In this document: positions 1-5,953 of the stretch, piece after piece
Numbering within the stretch: position 1 is the first letter of the stretch
How the letters are laid out: each line of letters begins with the position of its first letter
Assembly: GCA_030667735.1 (NCBI GenBank)
Contig: DAOUVG010000013.1
Location: forward strand, 1 to 15,289
Direction of reading: 5' to 3'
Source: Dehalococcoidales bacterium
GTDB lineage: Bacteria > Chloroflexota > Dehalococcoidia > Dehalococcoidales > Fen-1064
Length of the DNA: 15,289 nt
Made by a program: the position numbers and the translations under genes
The notes under the pieces: model-generated
Databases searched by the model: none
Seen by the model: only the letters and a program-made list of their open reading frames with translations
Told to the model about the DNA's origin: nothing

Positions 1-52
1 CAGGGTGATGAAAAAAGGGAGTCCAAGAGGGGGCGTCCCTCAGAAGGGACGG
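1..52. repeat. GC-rich intergenic repeat, copy 1
   Basis: This stretch is closely similar to 1778-1826. Both begin CAGGGTG, then a TGAAAAA run, then GGGAGTCCA, a G-rich block, and CCCTCAGAAGGG. The two copies are in the same orientation and bracket the ComM-family gene. The G-rich and C-rich blocks can fold on themselves, as in REP-like elements. No transposase is nearby. This copy may begin before the window. Confidence 0.6.
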
Positions 53-91
53 GACCCCTCTGGAACGGGGGTCAAAGGGGGTGTCCCCCTT
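53..91. repeat. pair of GC-rich inverted repeats
   Basis: There are two adjacent small palindromes: GACCCC (53-58) pairs with GGGGTC (68-73), and AAGGGGG (75-81) pairs with CCCCCTT (85-91) across a TGT loop. They continue the repeat element at the left edge and could form hairpins in RNA. They may be part of the same dispersed element. No downstream T-run makes them a clear terminator. Confidence 0.5.
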
Positions 92-114
92 GAGTCTACT
101 TACCATAACTCGAA

Positions 115-165
115 AAACAATTCACGCCTGACCACCCTCGAATTGTTTCCCGGATTTTTTCTTTC
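115..165 (+). terminator. possible terminator-like inverted repeat
   Basis: AAACAATTC (115-123) is perfectly complementary to GAATTGTTT (140-148), with a 16-nt loop, and a TTTTTTCTTT run starts at 155. The stem is AT-rich and separated from the T-run by six bases, so it is a weak candidate. It could end transcription from a gene to the left of the window. Confidence 0.3.
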
Positions 166-213
166 TGGCACTTTCCTGTCGTTTCGCCTTCGCGCAACCT
201 CAGGCTGCGCGCA

Positions 214-243
214 TTGACACCCTTCCCATACTAACGCTAACAT
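214..243 (+). promoter_or_regulatory. candidate promoter for the ComM-family gene
   Basis: A consensus -35 box TTGACA (214-219) is followed after 18 bp by TAACAT (238-243), a 4-of-6 match to the -10 consensus. The predicted start near 250 lies only a few bases before the ATG at 257. No Shine-Dalgarno sequence is visible before that ATG. A nearly leaderless mRNA would explain this. Confidence 0.4.
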
Positions 244-256
244 AGTCCTCAGAGCT

Positions 257-1777
257 ATGTTAGCCAAGGTTATGAGTTGCGCCACCCTCGGACTGGAGGG
301 TGTTATCGTAGAGGTCGAGGTCGATATCTCCCCCGGCCTGCCTTCGTTTACTATTGTCGGCCTGCCCGATACCGCCGTGCAGGAATCCAGGGAACGGGTA
401 AGGTCTGCTATCCGCAACTCGGACTTCACCTTCCCCATGAAGCGTATCGTCGTCAACCTGGCCCCGGCCGACCTCAAAAAAGCCGGCCCCGCCTATGACC
501 TGCCTATCGCCGTCGGTATCCTTCTCGGCTCCGAACAGGTGGCTGCCGACGTCTCCCGGGCTGTTTTCCTCGGTGAGCTATCCCTGGACGGCGGCCTGCG
601 CCACACCACCGGCATCCTGCCGATGGTCGCCCTGTCCCAGGAAAAAGGTTTCCCCACCATCGTCGTCCCCGCCACCGATGCACGTGAGGCCGCCCTGGTG
701 GAGGGTGCCCGCATCGTTGCATTCGACACATTATCCCAACTGATCAGCTACCTTCGGGGTGATATACCGGCACCGGAGTATGAGGCTGAGCCGCTCGACG
801 AAAGTCCGCAGCCTAACCCGTCCCTGACGGACTTCGCCCACGTCAAAGGGCAGGAGCACGTCAAGCGTGCCCTGGAGGTGGCTGCCGCCGGGGGGCACAA
901 CGTTATCATGATGGGCCCGCCGGGCAGCGGCAAGACCATGCTCGCCCGTTCGCTGCCATCGATACTGCCGCCAATGACCAACGAGGAGGCCATCGAGGTC
1001 ACCAAGGTATACAGCATCAGTGGCCTTCTGCCATCGGACAGCCCCCTTATCCGGCAGCGCCCCTACCGCTCTCCGCACTACACCGTCTCCAATGTTGGCC
1101 TGGTGGGGGGCGGACGCTGGCCCAGACCCGGAGAAGTAAGTCTCAGCCATCGCGGGGTACTCTTCCTCGACGAGCTCCCCGAGTTCGGGCATTCCCTGCT
1201 TGAGCTGCTGCGTCAACCGCTGGAAGACAAGATGATTACCATCAGTAGAGCGCAGGGCAGTCTCACCTTTCCGGCCAACTTCATGCTGGTCGGTGCAATG
1301 AATCCCTGTCCCTGCGGCTACTACGGCGACCCCGTGAAAGAGTGCACCTGCTCTCACGGCCTCGTGTCCCGGTACCAGAAGCGTATCAGCGGCCCCTTCA
1401 TGGACCGCGTGGACATATTCGTCGAAGTGCCCCGTGTCGACTACGAAAAGCTCACCGACGAACGACTGGGTGAAGGTTCCAGCGAAGTGCAGGCCCGCGT
1501 CGCTGCCACACGCCTCCGGCAGCAGGAGCGCTTCCGTGGCACCAGGCTCATCTGCAACGCCGAAATGACAGCCAACGATGTCCGGGAGCACTGCCACGCC
1601 GAGGACTCCGCACAAGGCCTGCTCAGGGCTGCCATGCACCAGCTCAACCTCTCTGCCCGGGCCTTTCACCGCATCCTCAAACTGGCCAGGACCATCGCCG
1701 ACCTCGAAAACGGCGATATCATCAGGGCACCACACCTTGCCGAAGCCATCCAGTACCGCCCCAGGAGCCTGGTCTAG
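257..1777 (+). CDS. comM: YifB/ComM-family Mg-chelatase-like AAA+ ATPase
   Basis: This is a 506-residue protein of normal length for the YifB/ComM family. In Vibrio and Haemophilus, ComM is a hexameric helicase that promotes branch migration during natural transformation; whether this organism is competent is unknown. Residues 1-170 carry the Lon-protease-like (ChlI) N-terminal domain, with family sequences such as VGLPDTAVQES (34-44) and LAPADLKKAGPAYDLPIA (68-85). The Mg-chelatase AAA+ domain follows, with Walker A GPPGSGKT (220-227) and Walker B VLFLDE (301-306). The conserved MNPCPCG segment starts at 349, with further Cys at 363 and 365. The C-terminal Mg-chelatase-related domain includes LSARAFHRILKLART (465-479). 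The start at 257 gives the usual N-terminus MLAKVMSCAT although no Shine-Dalgarno is seen. The gene stands alone; the next gene begins 132 bp downstream. Confidence 0.93.
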   Translation: MLAKVMSCATLGLEGVIVEVEVDISPGLPSFTIVGLPDTAVQESRERVRSAIRNSDFTFPMKRIVVNLAPADLKKAGPAYDLPIAVGILLGSEQVAADVSRAVFLGELSLDGGLRHTTGILPMVALSQEKGFPTIVVPATDAREAALVEGARIVAFDTLSQLISYLRGDIPAPEYEAEPLDESPQPNPSLTDFAHVKGQEHVKRALEVAAAGGHNVIMMGPPGSGKTMLARSLPSILPPMTNEEAIEVTKVYSISGLLPSDSPLIRQRPYRSPHYTVSNVGLVGGGRWPRPGEVSLSHRGVLFLDELPEFGHSLLELLRQPLEDKMITISRAQGSLTFPANFMLVGAMNPCPCGYYGDPVKECTCSHGLVSRYQKRISGPFMDRVDIFVEVPRVDYEKLTDERLGEGSSEVQARVAATRLRQQERFRGTRLICNAEMTANDVREHCHAEDSAQGLLRAAMHQLNLSARAFHRILKLARTIADLENGDIIRAPHLAEAIQYRPRSLV

Positions 1778-1826
1778 CAGGGTGTTGAAAAAGGGGAGTC
1801 CAGAGGGAGCCCCCTCAGAAGGGGCG
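1778..1826. repeat. GC-rich intergenic repeat, copy 2
   Basis: This is the second copy of the element at 1-52, in the same orientation, beginning at the base after the TAG stop of the ComM-family gene. It has the same order of blocks (CAGGGTG, TGAAAAA, GGGGAGTCCA, then CCCCCTCAGAAGGGGC) with several substitutions. Its GAGGG and CCCTC blocks can pair, so it might also act as a weak transcript end, although no T-run follows. Confidence 0.6.
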
Positions 1827-1909
1827 TAAGCTGACTAACATCTCCGGACTGGAGGCAGTAATAGAGAACGACTATAAACCATCGATATACAAAGCAGGGA
1901 GGTAAACAG

Positions 1910-2704
1910 ATGAGTTACGAGGCCATTATTTACAAGAAGGAAGAAGGAATCGCCACCCTGACCTTCAACCGGCCGGAGGCGATGAACGCCGGCAACATGC
2001 AGCTCTATGGTGAGATGGGCCAGGCTATGAGGGAAGCCGCCGATGATGATGATGTCAGGGTCCTCATCCTCACCGGCGCCGGTCGCGCCTTTCACGCCGG
2101 CGACGACGTCAAACAGATATTCGTCGGCGAAGACAGTGAACAGATGAACACCGCCCGCTGGAAGGGCTACGTCACCGGTACCGAGGACCACTCCGGTAGC
2201 GGCCTCCTGCACCGTAAACCGACCATCGCCGCCGTCAACGGTCCGGCAGTGGGCATGGGGTTCGACATCGCCCTCGCCTGCGATATCCGCATCGCCTCTG
2301 AGAATGCCAGGTTCTCCTACATGTATGTGAGAAGAGGGATACAGGGAACCATCCCCGGACTGGCCATCCTCAAGGAGATAGTGGGGATTTCCCAGGCGCT
2401 GGAAATCATGCTTTCCGGCGAGTGGGTGGGTGCCGAGGAAGCACTGAAAATCGGTCTGGTCAGTGAAGTGGTCCCCCCGGAGAGTCTGCTGGACGCAGCC
2501 ATGAAGAAAGCCCGCAAGCTGATGAAGGGTGCTCCACTTGCGCAGCAGGCGATAAAGCGGAGCCTCTACAAGTCAATCCTTGACCCCTACAGCCTCAAGG
2601 ACTACATAACCACCGTAGAGCAGACCCTGTGGCGCAGCGAGGACTTCCGGGAGGGCGCTCAAGCCTTCGTTGAGAAGCGGGAACCGGAGTTCAAGGGCCA
2701 GTAG
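1910..2704 (+). CDS. enoyl-CoA hydratase/isomerase (crotonase) family protein
   Basis: This 264-residue protein has normal length for the crotonase superfamily, which acts on acyl-CoA thioesters through a shared oxyanion hole. Visible signatures are FNRPEAMNAG (19-28), the first oxyanion loop FHAGDDVKQI (61-70), and the core motif IAAVNGPAVGMGFDIALACD (106-125). A typical C-terminal helical segment follows. The two acid residues of classical enoyl-CoA hydratase (Glu144 and Glu164 in rat) align with Asp119 and Tyr139. Ordinary crotonase chemistry is therefore not assured, and an isomerase, hydrolase, lyase or another acyl-CoA reaction is possible. The dienoyl-CoA isomerase pattern fits only partly: Asp119 is present, but Tyr139 and Thr147 sit where two acids are expected. 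A strong Shine-Dalgarno, GGGAGG, lies 8 bases before the ATG. The gene has the same orientation as the hydroxyacyl-CoA dehydrogenase at 3145, 440 bp away. Confidence 0.9.
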   Translation: MSYEAIIYKKEEGIATLTFNRPEAMNAGNMQLYGEMGQAMREAADDDDVRVLILTGAGRAFHAGDDVKQIFVGEDSEQMNTARWKGYVTGTEDHSGSGLLHRKPTIAAVNGPAVGMGFDIALACDIRIASENARFSYMYVRRGIQGTIPGLAILKEIVGISQALEIMLSGEWVGAEEALKIGLVSEVVPPESLLDAAMKKARKLMKGAPLAQQAIKRSLYKSILDPYSLKDYITTVEQTLWRSEDFREGAQAFVEKREPEFKGQ

Positions 2705-3144
2705 ACTATCGCAGGTGCTCCACAATACAGTCTCCCGCGTGTCAGAGCCGGCACGGCAGGTCCGGCTTAACAACAAAAAGGGTGTTCCCGCGCAGACCAC
2801 CTCTCTCGCTCAGACAGGGGAGTGACACGCTGTTGACATGTCATTCTTGAGTCGGGGCTCCGAGCGGAGCGAGGAGACACAGAATCTGAACGTTCTGCGG
2901 GGTGAGACCCTTTGGCTTCGGCCCGCTGGCTTTATCAGCAGGTAAGCTCAGGGTAACACGCTGTTCACATGTCATTGCGAGTGAAACGAAGCAATCTAAA
3001 TGTTGCGTGGATTTCTGCAACAGCCTGCTGGTGCACCGGACGGGTACAACCACTTGAAAAATACAGCCAACCCGTCTAATATCATAAGGGTAGGTTACTA
3101 CGCTTGGTTATCTACCTGGTAAAACTAATATAGGGAGGCAAACA
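2705..3144. repeat. gene-free stretch with two diverged repeat units
   Basis: No convincing gene is seen here. Two similar units stand in direct orientation. One begins near 2823 (ACACGCTGTTGACATGTCATT, then a GCTCCG/CGGAGC palindrome). The other begins near 2955 (ACACGCTGTTCACATGTCATT, then GCGAGTGAAACGAAGCAATCT). The second resembles the TGTCATTGCGAG...GAAGCAATCT intergenic repeat seen in many environmental bacterial genomes (from memory). A weak hairpin AGCCGG/CCGGCT lies at 2746-2767 behind the crotonase gene without a T-run. Confidence 0.6.
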
Positions 3145-3918
3145 GTGAAACTGGAAAATGTTAAGAGCATTGGTGTAGTGGGTGCCGGTGTGATGGGAGG
3201 CGGTATTTCTCAATCGGCGATTCTGGCCGGTTACAAGGTCGTCTGTCGCGATTTGACGGATGAGATACTGGAACGTACCAGGGACACAATTGCCAATGGT
3301 CGCTTCGGTATCAAGGGCGGTGTCGAACGGGGTAAGCAGACCCAGGAGGAAATGGACCAGGCTATGGCCCGACTGACTCTGACCACCAAAGTCGAAGACC
3401 TCAAAGACTGCGACCTCATCATTGAAGCCATTGGCGGGGGTGAGAACGGCCAACTGGAGAACAAACCGCTGAAGCTGAAGGTCTGGGCTGAACTGGACAA
3501 GATTGTCAAGAAGGAAGCCGCCTTCGCCAGCAACACTTCGGTATTTACCATCTCCGACCTGGCAGTAGCAACGGAACGCAAGGATATCTTCATCGGTATG
3601 CACCTCTTCAGTCCGGCCAATATCATGAAGCTGGTCGAGGTAATCTACACCGCAGACACCTCCGAAGAGACAATCAAGCTGATTGAAGACCTGTCAAAGA
3701 GCATGGGCAAAACACCGGTCCGTGTTAAGGATGTGCCCGGAGATACCGGCTTCATCGGCAACCGCGTCTTCGGTGCCGCGCGGAGAGAAGCGCAGAAGAT
3801 AGTCGATGAAGGCATCGCTACTGCGGAAGATGTCGATACCGCCATGATGATGGGATTCAACTGGCCGGCGGGGCCGATCGGAATGGGACTGGGCGCACGC
3901 TCGGGCTGGAAGAAGTAA
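3145..3918 (+). CDS. 3-hydroxyacyl-CoA dehydrogenase family protein with short C-terminus
   Basis: This 257-residue protein starts at GTG 3145 behind GGGAGG at a normal distance. The family oxidises (S)-3-hydroxyacyl-CoA to 3-oxoacyl-CoA with NAD+, the third step of beta-oxidation, or runs the reverse. The N-terminal Rossmann domain has GAGVMGGGI (13-21). The expected active-site residues appear as Ser132 in NTSVF, His153 in GMHLFSP, Glu165 in KLVEV and Asn206 in GFIGNRV. An insert of about eight residues (GGGENGQL, 97-104) follows the IIEAI strand. The C-terminal domain stops soon after GFNWPAGPIGM (237-247), so the last helices of canonical 280-290-residue members are missing. The final GLGARSGWKK looks like a remnant of the usual C-terminal GRKSG motif, which suggests an internal deletion. 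Alternatives are a reductase of the 3-hydroxybutyryl-CoA type or a specialised acyl-CoA enzyme. Confidence 0.88.
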   Translation: MKLENVKSIGVVGAGVMGGGISQSAILAGYKVVCRDLTDEILERTRDTIANGRFGIKGGVERGKQTQEEMDQAMARLTLTTKVEDLKDCDLIIEAIGGGENGQLENKPLKLKVWAELDKIVKKEAAFASNTSVFTISDLAVATERKDIFIGMHLFSPANIMKLVEVIYTADTSEETIKLIEDLSKSMGKTPVRVKDVPGDTGFIGNRVFGAARREAQKIVDEGIATAEDVDTAMMMGFNWPAGPIGMGLGARSGWKK

Positions 3919-4059
3919 GCAAACCGGATAACAACTGCTGCGGCCCGCGTTTTTTATCCTGACTGGCTCAGGACGATGGAAGTCAGCTTTTGCTGTATCG
4001 GCAGCACCAATAAAGACTTGGTCGCTCGTGCTTCAGTTGTCTTTCTGCACCGGTACCGT

Positions 4060-4102
4060 ATGCCGCTCCTGTTATAAGGAACAGGAGCGGCATCGTGGTT
4101 TT
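4060..4102 (+). terminator. strong hairpin between convergent genes
   Basis: ATGCCGCTCCTGTT (4060-4073) and AACAGGAGCGGCAT (4080-4093) form a perfect 14-bp stem with a 6-nt loop, ATAAGG. On the + strand a short TGGTTTT follows. It lies between the end of the hydroxyacyl-CoA dehydrogenase (3918) and the end of the convergent membrane-protein gene (4185). It is therefore likely a terminator, perhaps in both directions, although the T-tract is poor. Confidence 0.6.
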
Positions 4103-4184
4103 GCATCAGCGAAAAACCGGCGGAAAGCCCCTGGAGTCAAATACCGCCAGTCCTCAGTAACCCGCCGGAGCGTCAGGTAACGGG

Positions 4185-4442
4185 CTATCCCACCATCCCC
4201 AGTATCCCACCAATGACGGCTATGACCAGACCGACGGCTATGGCTATCCAGCCACCCGCTTTCAGTGCCCCGGGTTGGGGGCGTCCCGGCCAGTGCGAAA
4301 CGAATTCTCTGAGGTCAGTACGGGTAGTCAGGGAATCGTAGTACCTCTTCTCTTCCCTTCTACCCCATATTACTAAACCCAGACCGAGGATGACGAATAC
4401 ACCCCCCACCACCAATGGTATCAACCAGTCCTGAGAAGCCAT
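4185..4442 (-). CDS. small two-helix membrane protein, unknown function
   Basis: This 85-residue protein is of no recognised family. One hydrophobic helix lies near the N-terminus (about residues 7-26, WLIPLVVGGVFVILGLGLVI). A basic and acidic loop, WGRREEKRYYDSLTTRTDLR, follows, then a Trp/Pro-containing linker and a second helix near the C-terminus (about 64-84, with GGWIAIAVGLVIAVIGGIL). An in-frame GTG twelve bases upstream could lengthen it, but that codon lies inside the AGGAGGTG ribosome binding site. The ATG at 4442, 11 bases after GGAGG, is therefore the better start. It lies 153 bp downstream of rplL on the same strand with no clear terminator between them, so it may be read through from rplL. 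Confidence 0.65.
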   Translation of the reverse strand: MASQDWLIPLVVGGVFVILGLGLVIWGRREEKRYYDSLTTRTDLREFVSHWPGRPQPGALKAGGWIAIAVGLVIAVIGGILGMVG

Positions 4443-4595
4443 ACCTTGCTGCACCTCCTGGAGGCTATTCAGGTATAAGCACTTGCTCCCGGCCCTGCCC
4501 TCTACCTCGCCAGGTAAAACAATTCACCCCGTCTCCCCAACTCGGTAAGGACAGGCAACGTCTTCACTACTCCAGCAGTACTGTGATATGTGTCT

Positions 4596-5120
4596 CTAGG
4601 TAATCTCTACCGTAGCACCGGCGGCTTCCAGCTTCTCCTTCATGCTGGCGGCGTCCTCTTTGGCTACACCCTCTCTTACCGCCTTGGGAGCGCTTTCCAC
4701 CAGGTCCTTGGACTCCTTCAGACCCAGGGATGTCAGTTCACGCACCGCCTTGATGACGTTAATCTTGTTAGCACCGAAGTCCTTGAGGATTACGTTGAAC
4801 TCTGTCTGCTCCTCTACCTCTGCCGCGGCGTCTGCCTGCCCTGCTCCTGCCGGAACGGCCATGGCCATCGGGGCGGCCGCACTGACGCCAAACTCCTCTT
4901 CCAGAGCCTTCACCAGCTCGGATAGTTCAAGGACATTCATCTTCTTGACGGCATTCATGATGTCATCAATAACTGAGGCCTTTTTCGCTTTGGGGGCCTT
5001 GGCAGTTGCTTTGGCCGCCTTGGGTTCCTTTTCAGCCACTTCTTCTGTAGCTGCTGCTTCTGTAGCCGCTGCTTCTGTAGCCGCTGCTTCCTGGGTCACT
5101 TCTGTCTCTTGTTCAGCCAT
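4596..5120 (-). CDS. rplL: 50S ribosomal protein L7/L12 with N-terminal extension
   Basis: The protein has 174 residues, against about 120-130 for typical L7/L12, the stalk protein that binds L10 as dimers and recruits translation GTPases. The normal protein begins around residue 49: the dimerisation domain [20 protein letters not shown], a flexible Ala-rich hinge (about 80-104), and the globular domain [20 protein letters not shown] (108-127) through [11 protein letters not shown]. The first 48 residues are extra. They hold TEAAA repeats, an acidic stretch, then a Lys/Ala-rich segment [15 protein letters not shown] (34-48). The start looks genuine: GAGGGAG lies 8 bases before ATG 5120, and that ATG overlaps the end of rplJ by 8 bases, giving translational coupling. 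A shorter protein from an internal start cannot be excluded. Confidence 0.93.
   Translation of the reverse strand: MAEQETEVTQEAAATEAAATEAAATEEVAEKEPKAAKATAKAPKAKKASVIDDIMNAVKKMNVLELSELVKALEEEFGVSAAAPMAMAVPAGAGQADAAAEVEEQTEFNVILKDFGANKINVIKAVRELTSLGLKESKDLVESAPKAVREGVAKEDAASMKEKLEAAGATVEIT
5043..5087. repeat. three 15-bp tandem repeats inside rplL
   Basis: Three consecutive 15-bp units (TTCTGTAGCYGCTGC on the + strand) differ at one position only. They encode the in-frame pentapeptide repeat in the N-terminal extension of L7/L12. The 15-bp period preserves the reading frame, so copy number could vary between strains without breaking the gene. Confidence 0.8.
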
Positions 5121-5646
5121 TCTGTTCTCCCTCTAGCTGTTGGATTCTAGCCTGCAATACTCCCGCGAGTCCTCGCAGTGGGCTGGCCAGGCAGTTCACC
5201 AACCCGGAAATGGGGCTCATCATCCCGCCAAGCACTCTTGCCAGCATTACTTCCCTTGACGGCAGGTTGGCAATGCTCATAACCTCTTCTACAGTGAGCA
5301 CCCTGCCCGGCAGAAAGCCGCTCTTGATACTGACGGTAGTCCCCGCGGTACGAATGTAGTCCGTTAGTGCCTTGCTGACCTCGGTAATGCTGCCATAGCC
5401 AAAGGCAATGGCTACCGGCCCTTGAAAGCCCTCGGCCAGGTCCGGTTGGCCTGCCCGTTCCGCAGCAAAGCGGCTCAGGGTATTCTTCACCACCCGATAG
5501 GCACCGTTTGACTCCTGAATTCTGCGTCGCAATGCGGTTATCTCCGAATTGGACAGGCCCCGGTAGTCCGTCAGGATACCGATACTGCAACCGGAGATTT
5601 CCTCCTGCAACTGCTCTATGGCTTGTGTTTTCTTCTCTCTGGACAC
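5113..5646 (-). CDS. rplJ: 50S ribosomal protein L10
   Basis: The 177-residue L10 protein anchors L7/L12 dimers on the ribosomal stalk base. The family pattern is clear: [17 protein letters not shown], then [18 protein letters not shown] (26-43), [12 protein letters not shown] (50-61), the [10 protein letters not shown] segment (76-85), and a C-terminal helix (about 157-174) that carries L7/L12 dimers. The start is GTG 5646; the upstream region is purine-rich (GGTGGGAAAGCAGGAAA) but without a perfect Shine-Dalgarno. The TGA stop overlaps the rplL ATG by 8 bases. Unlike the usual arrangement, it is not next to rplA; four acyl-CoA genes intervene, and it has its own promoter and leader. Confidence 0.95.
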   Translation of the reverse strand: MSREKKTQAIEQLQEEISGCSIGILTDYRGLSNSEITALRRRIQESNGAYRVVKNTLSRFAAERAGQPDLAEGFQGPVAIAFGYGSITEVSKALTDYIRTAGTTVSIKSGFLPGRVLTVEEVMSIANLPSREVMLARVLGGMMSPISGLVNCLASPLRGLAGVLQARIQQLEGEQNG

Positions 5647-5694
5647 TTTCCTGCTTTCCCACCTTCCTTCCTGTAAGTACCTGCCCCAATGGGC

Positions 5695-5739
5695 GCCCGT
5701 TATAAAGAAAGTCCCTGTACCTGCCGCACAAGGACTTTC
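5695..5739 (-). promoter_or_regulatory. hairpin with T-rich tail in the rplJ leader (possible attenuator)
   Basis: On the - strand, GAAAGTCCTTGT and ACAGGGACTTTC (5739-5728 and 5718-5707) pair over 12 bp with one G-U, closing a 9-nt loop GCGGCAGGT. A TTTATAA run follows directly. It sits about 60 nt upstream of the rplJ start. rplJ leaders in many bacteria bind the L10-(L12)4 complex for autoregulation. This hairpin could be an attenuator in such a leader, but I cannot match it to the conserved L10-leader fold by eye. Confidence 0.45.
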
Positions 5740-5820
5740 GCTGGACTAACCCAGTTACTCTGGCTAATCTCCATGACATCATCGTCCGGTTATTAGCCAC
5801 CTGTTTCCTCGGCAGGCGCA

Positions 5821-5900
5821 CTTCAGAGTCTACTCTGAAGCGTGCTCCAAAGCTCGCTTTGAAGCCTGGTTTAAGCCGTCGGCCTTCCGGCCGGAATCGG
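5821..5900. promoter_or_regulatory. series of palindromes in the 5' part of the rplJ leader
   Basis: Three inverted repeats follow each other: CTTCAGAGT (5821-5829) with ACTCTGAAG (5832-5840), CAAAGC with GCTTTG near 5848-5861, and TTCCGGCCGGAA at 5885-5896. They lie between the predicted promoter and rplJ, so the mRNA leader would be heavily folded. They may be part of an autoregulatory leader or unrelated intergenic repeats. Confidence 0.45.
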
Positions 5901-5932
5901 CACCCACTGTCTCAGGATATTCTGTTTCCTAT

Positions 5933-5938
5933 ATTATA
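5933..5938 (-). promoter_or_regulatory. candidate -10 box for rplJ-rplL
   Basis: A perfect TATAAT on the - strand (ATTATA on the + strand) lies about 287 nt upstream of rplJ, just past the stop of the thiolase at 5954. No good -35 hexamer is visible at 16-18 bp. If used, transcription would start near 5926 and give a leader of about 280 nt, so rplJL would be expressed independently of the acyl-CoA genes. Confidence 0.45.
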
Positions 5939-5953
5939 CTACTTTTTCCGTTA

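Noticed and set aside
5..217. 70-codon open frame at the left edge
   Set aside because: It translates the repeat element and the hairpins, giving a composition typical of non-coding repeats; no ribosome binding site.
731..1735. 334-codon open frame on the - strand
   Set aside because: It lies entirely antisense to the ComM-family ATPase, whose + strand frame has clear domains. The translation shows no recognisable family; long antisense frames are expected in GC-rich coding DNA.
2823..3010. CRISPR array
   Set aside because: Only two diverged units, unequal tails and no regular spacer length.
3939..3957. T-run after the hydroxyacyl-CoA dehydrogenase as a terminator
   Set aside because: Six T follow a GC-rich stretch, but I find no stem of useful length there; the 14-bp hairpin at 4060-4093 is a better candidate.
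3900..3960. Frameshift truncating the hydroxyacyl-CoA dehydrogenase
   Set aside because: The region after the stop shows no continuation of the family sequence that I could recognise, and the end motif looks intact, so a natural short form is more likely.
5147..5821. 224-codon open frame on the - strand covering rplJ and its leader
   Set aside because: It is an out-of-frame reading of rplJ extended into the leader; L10 itself is unmistakable in the other frame.
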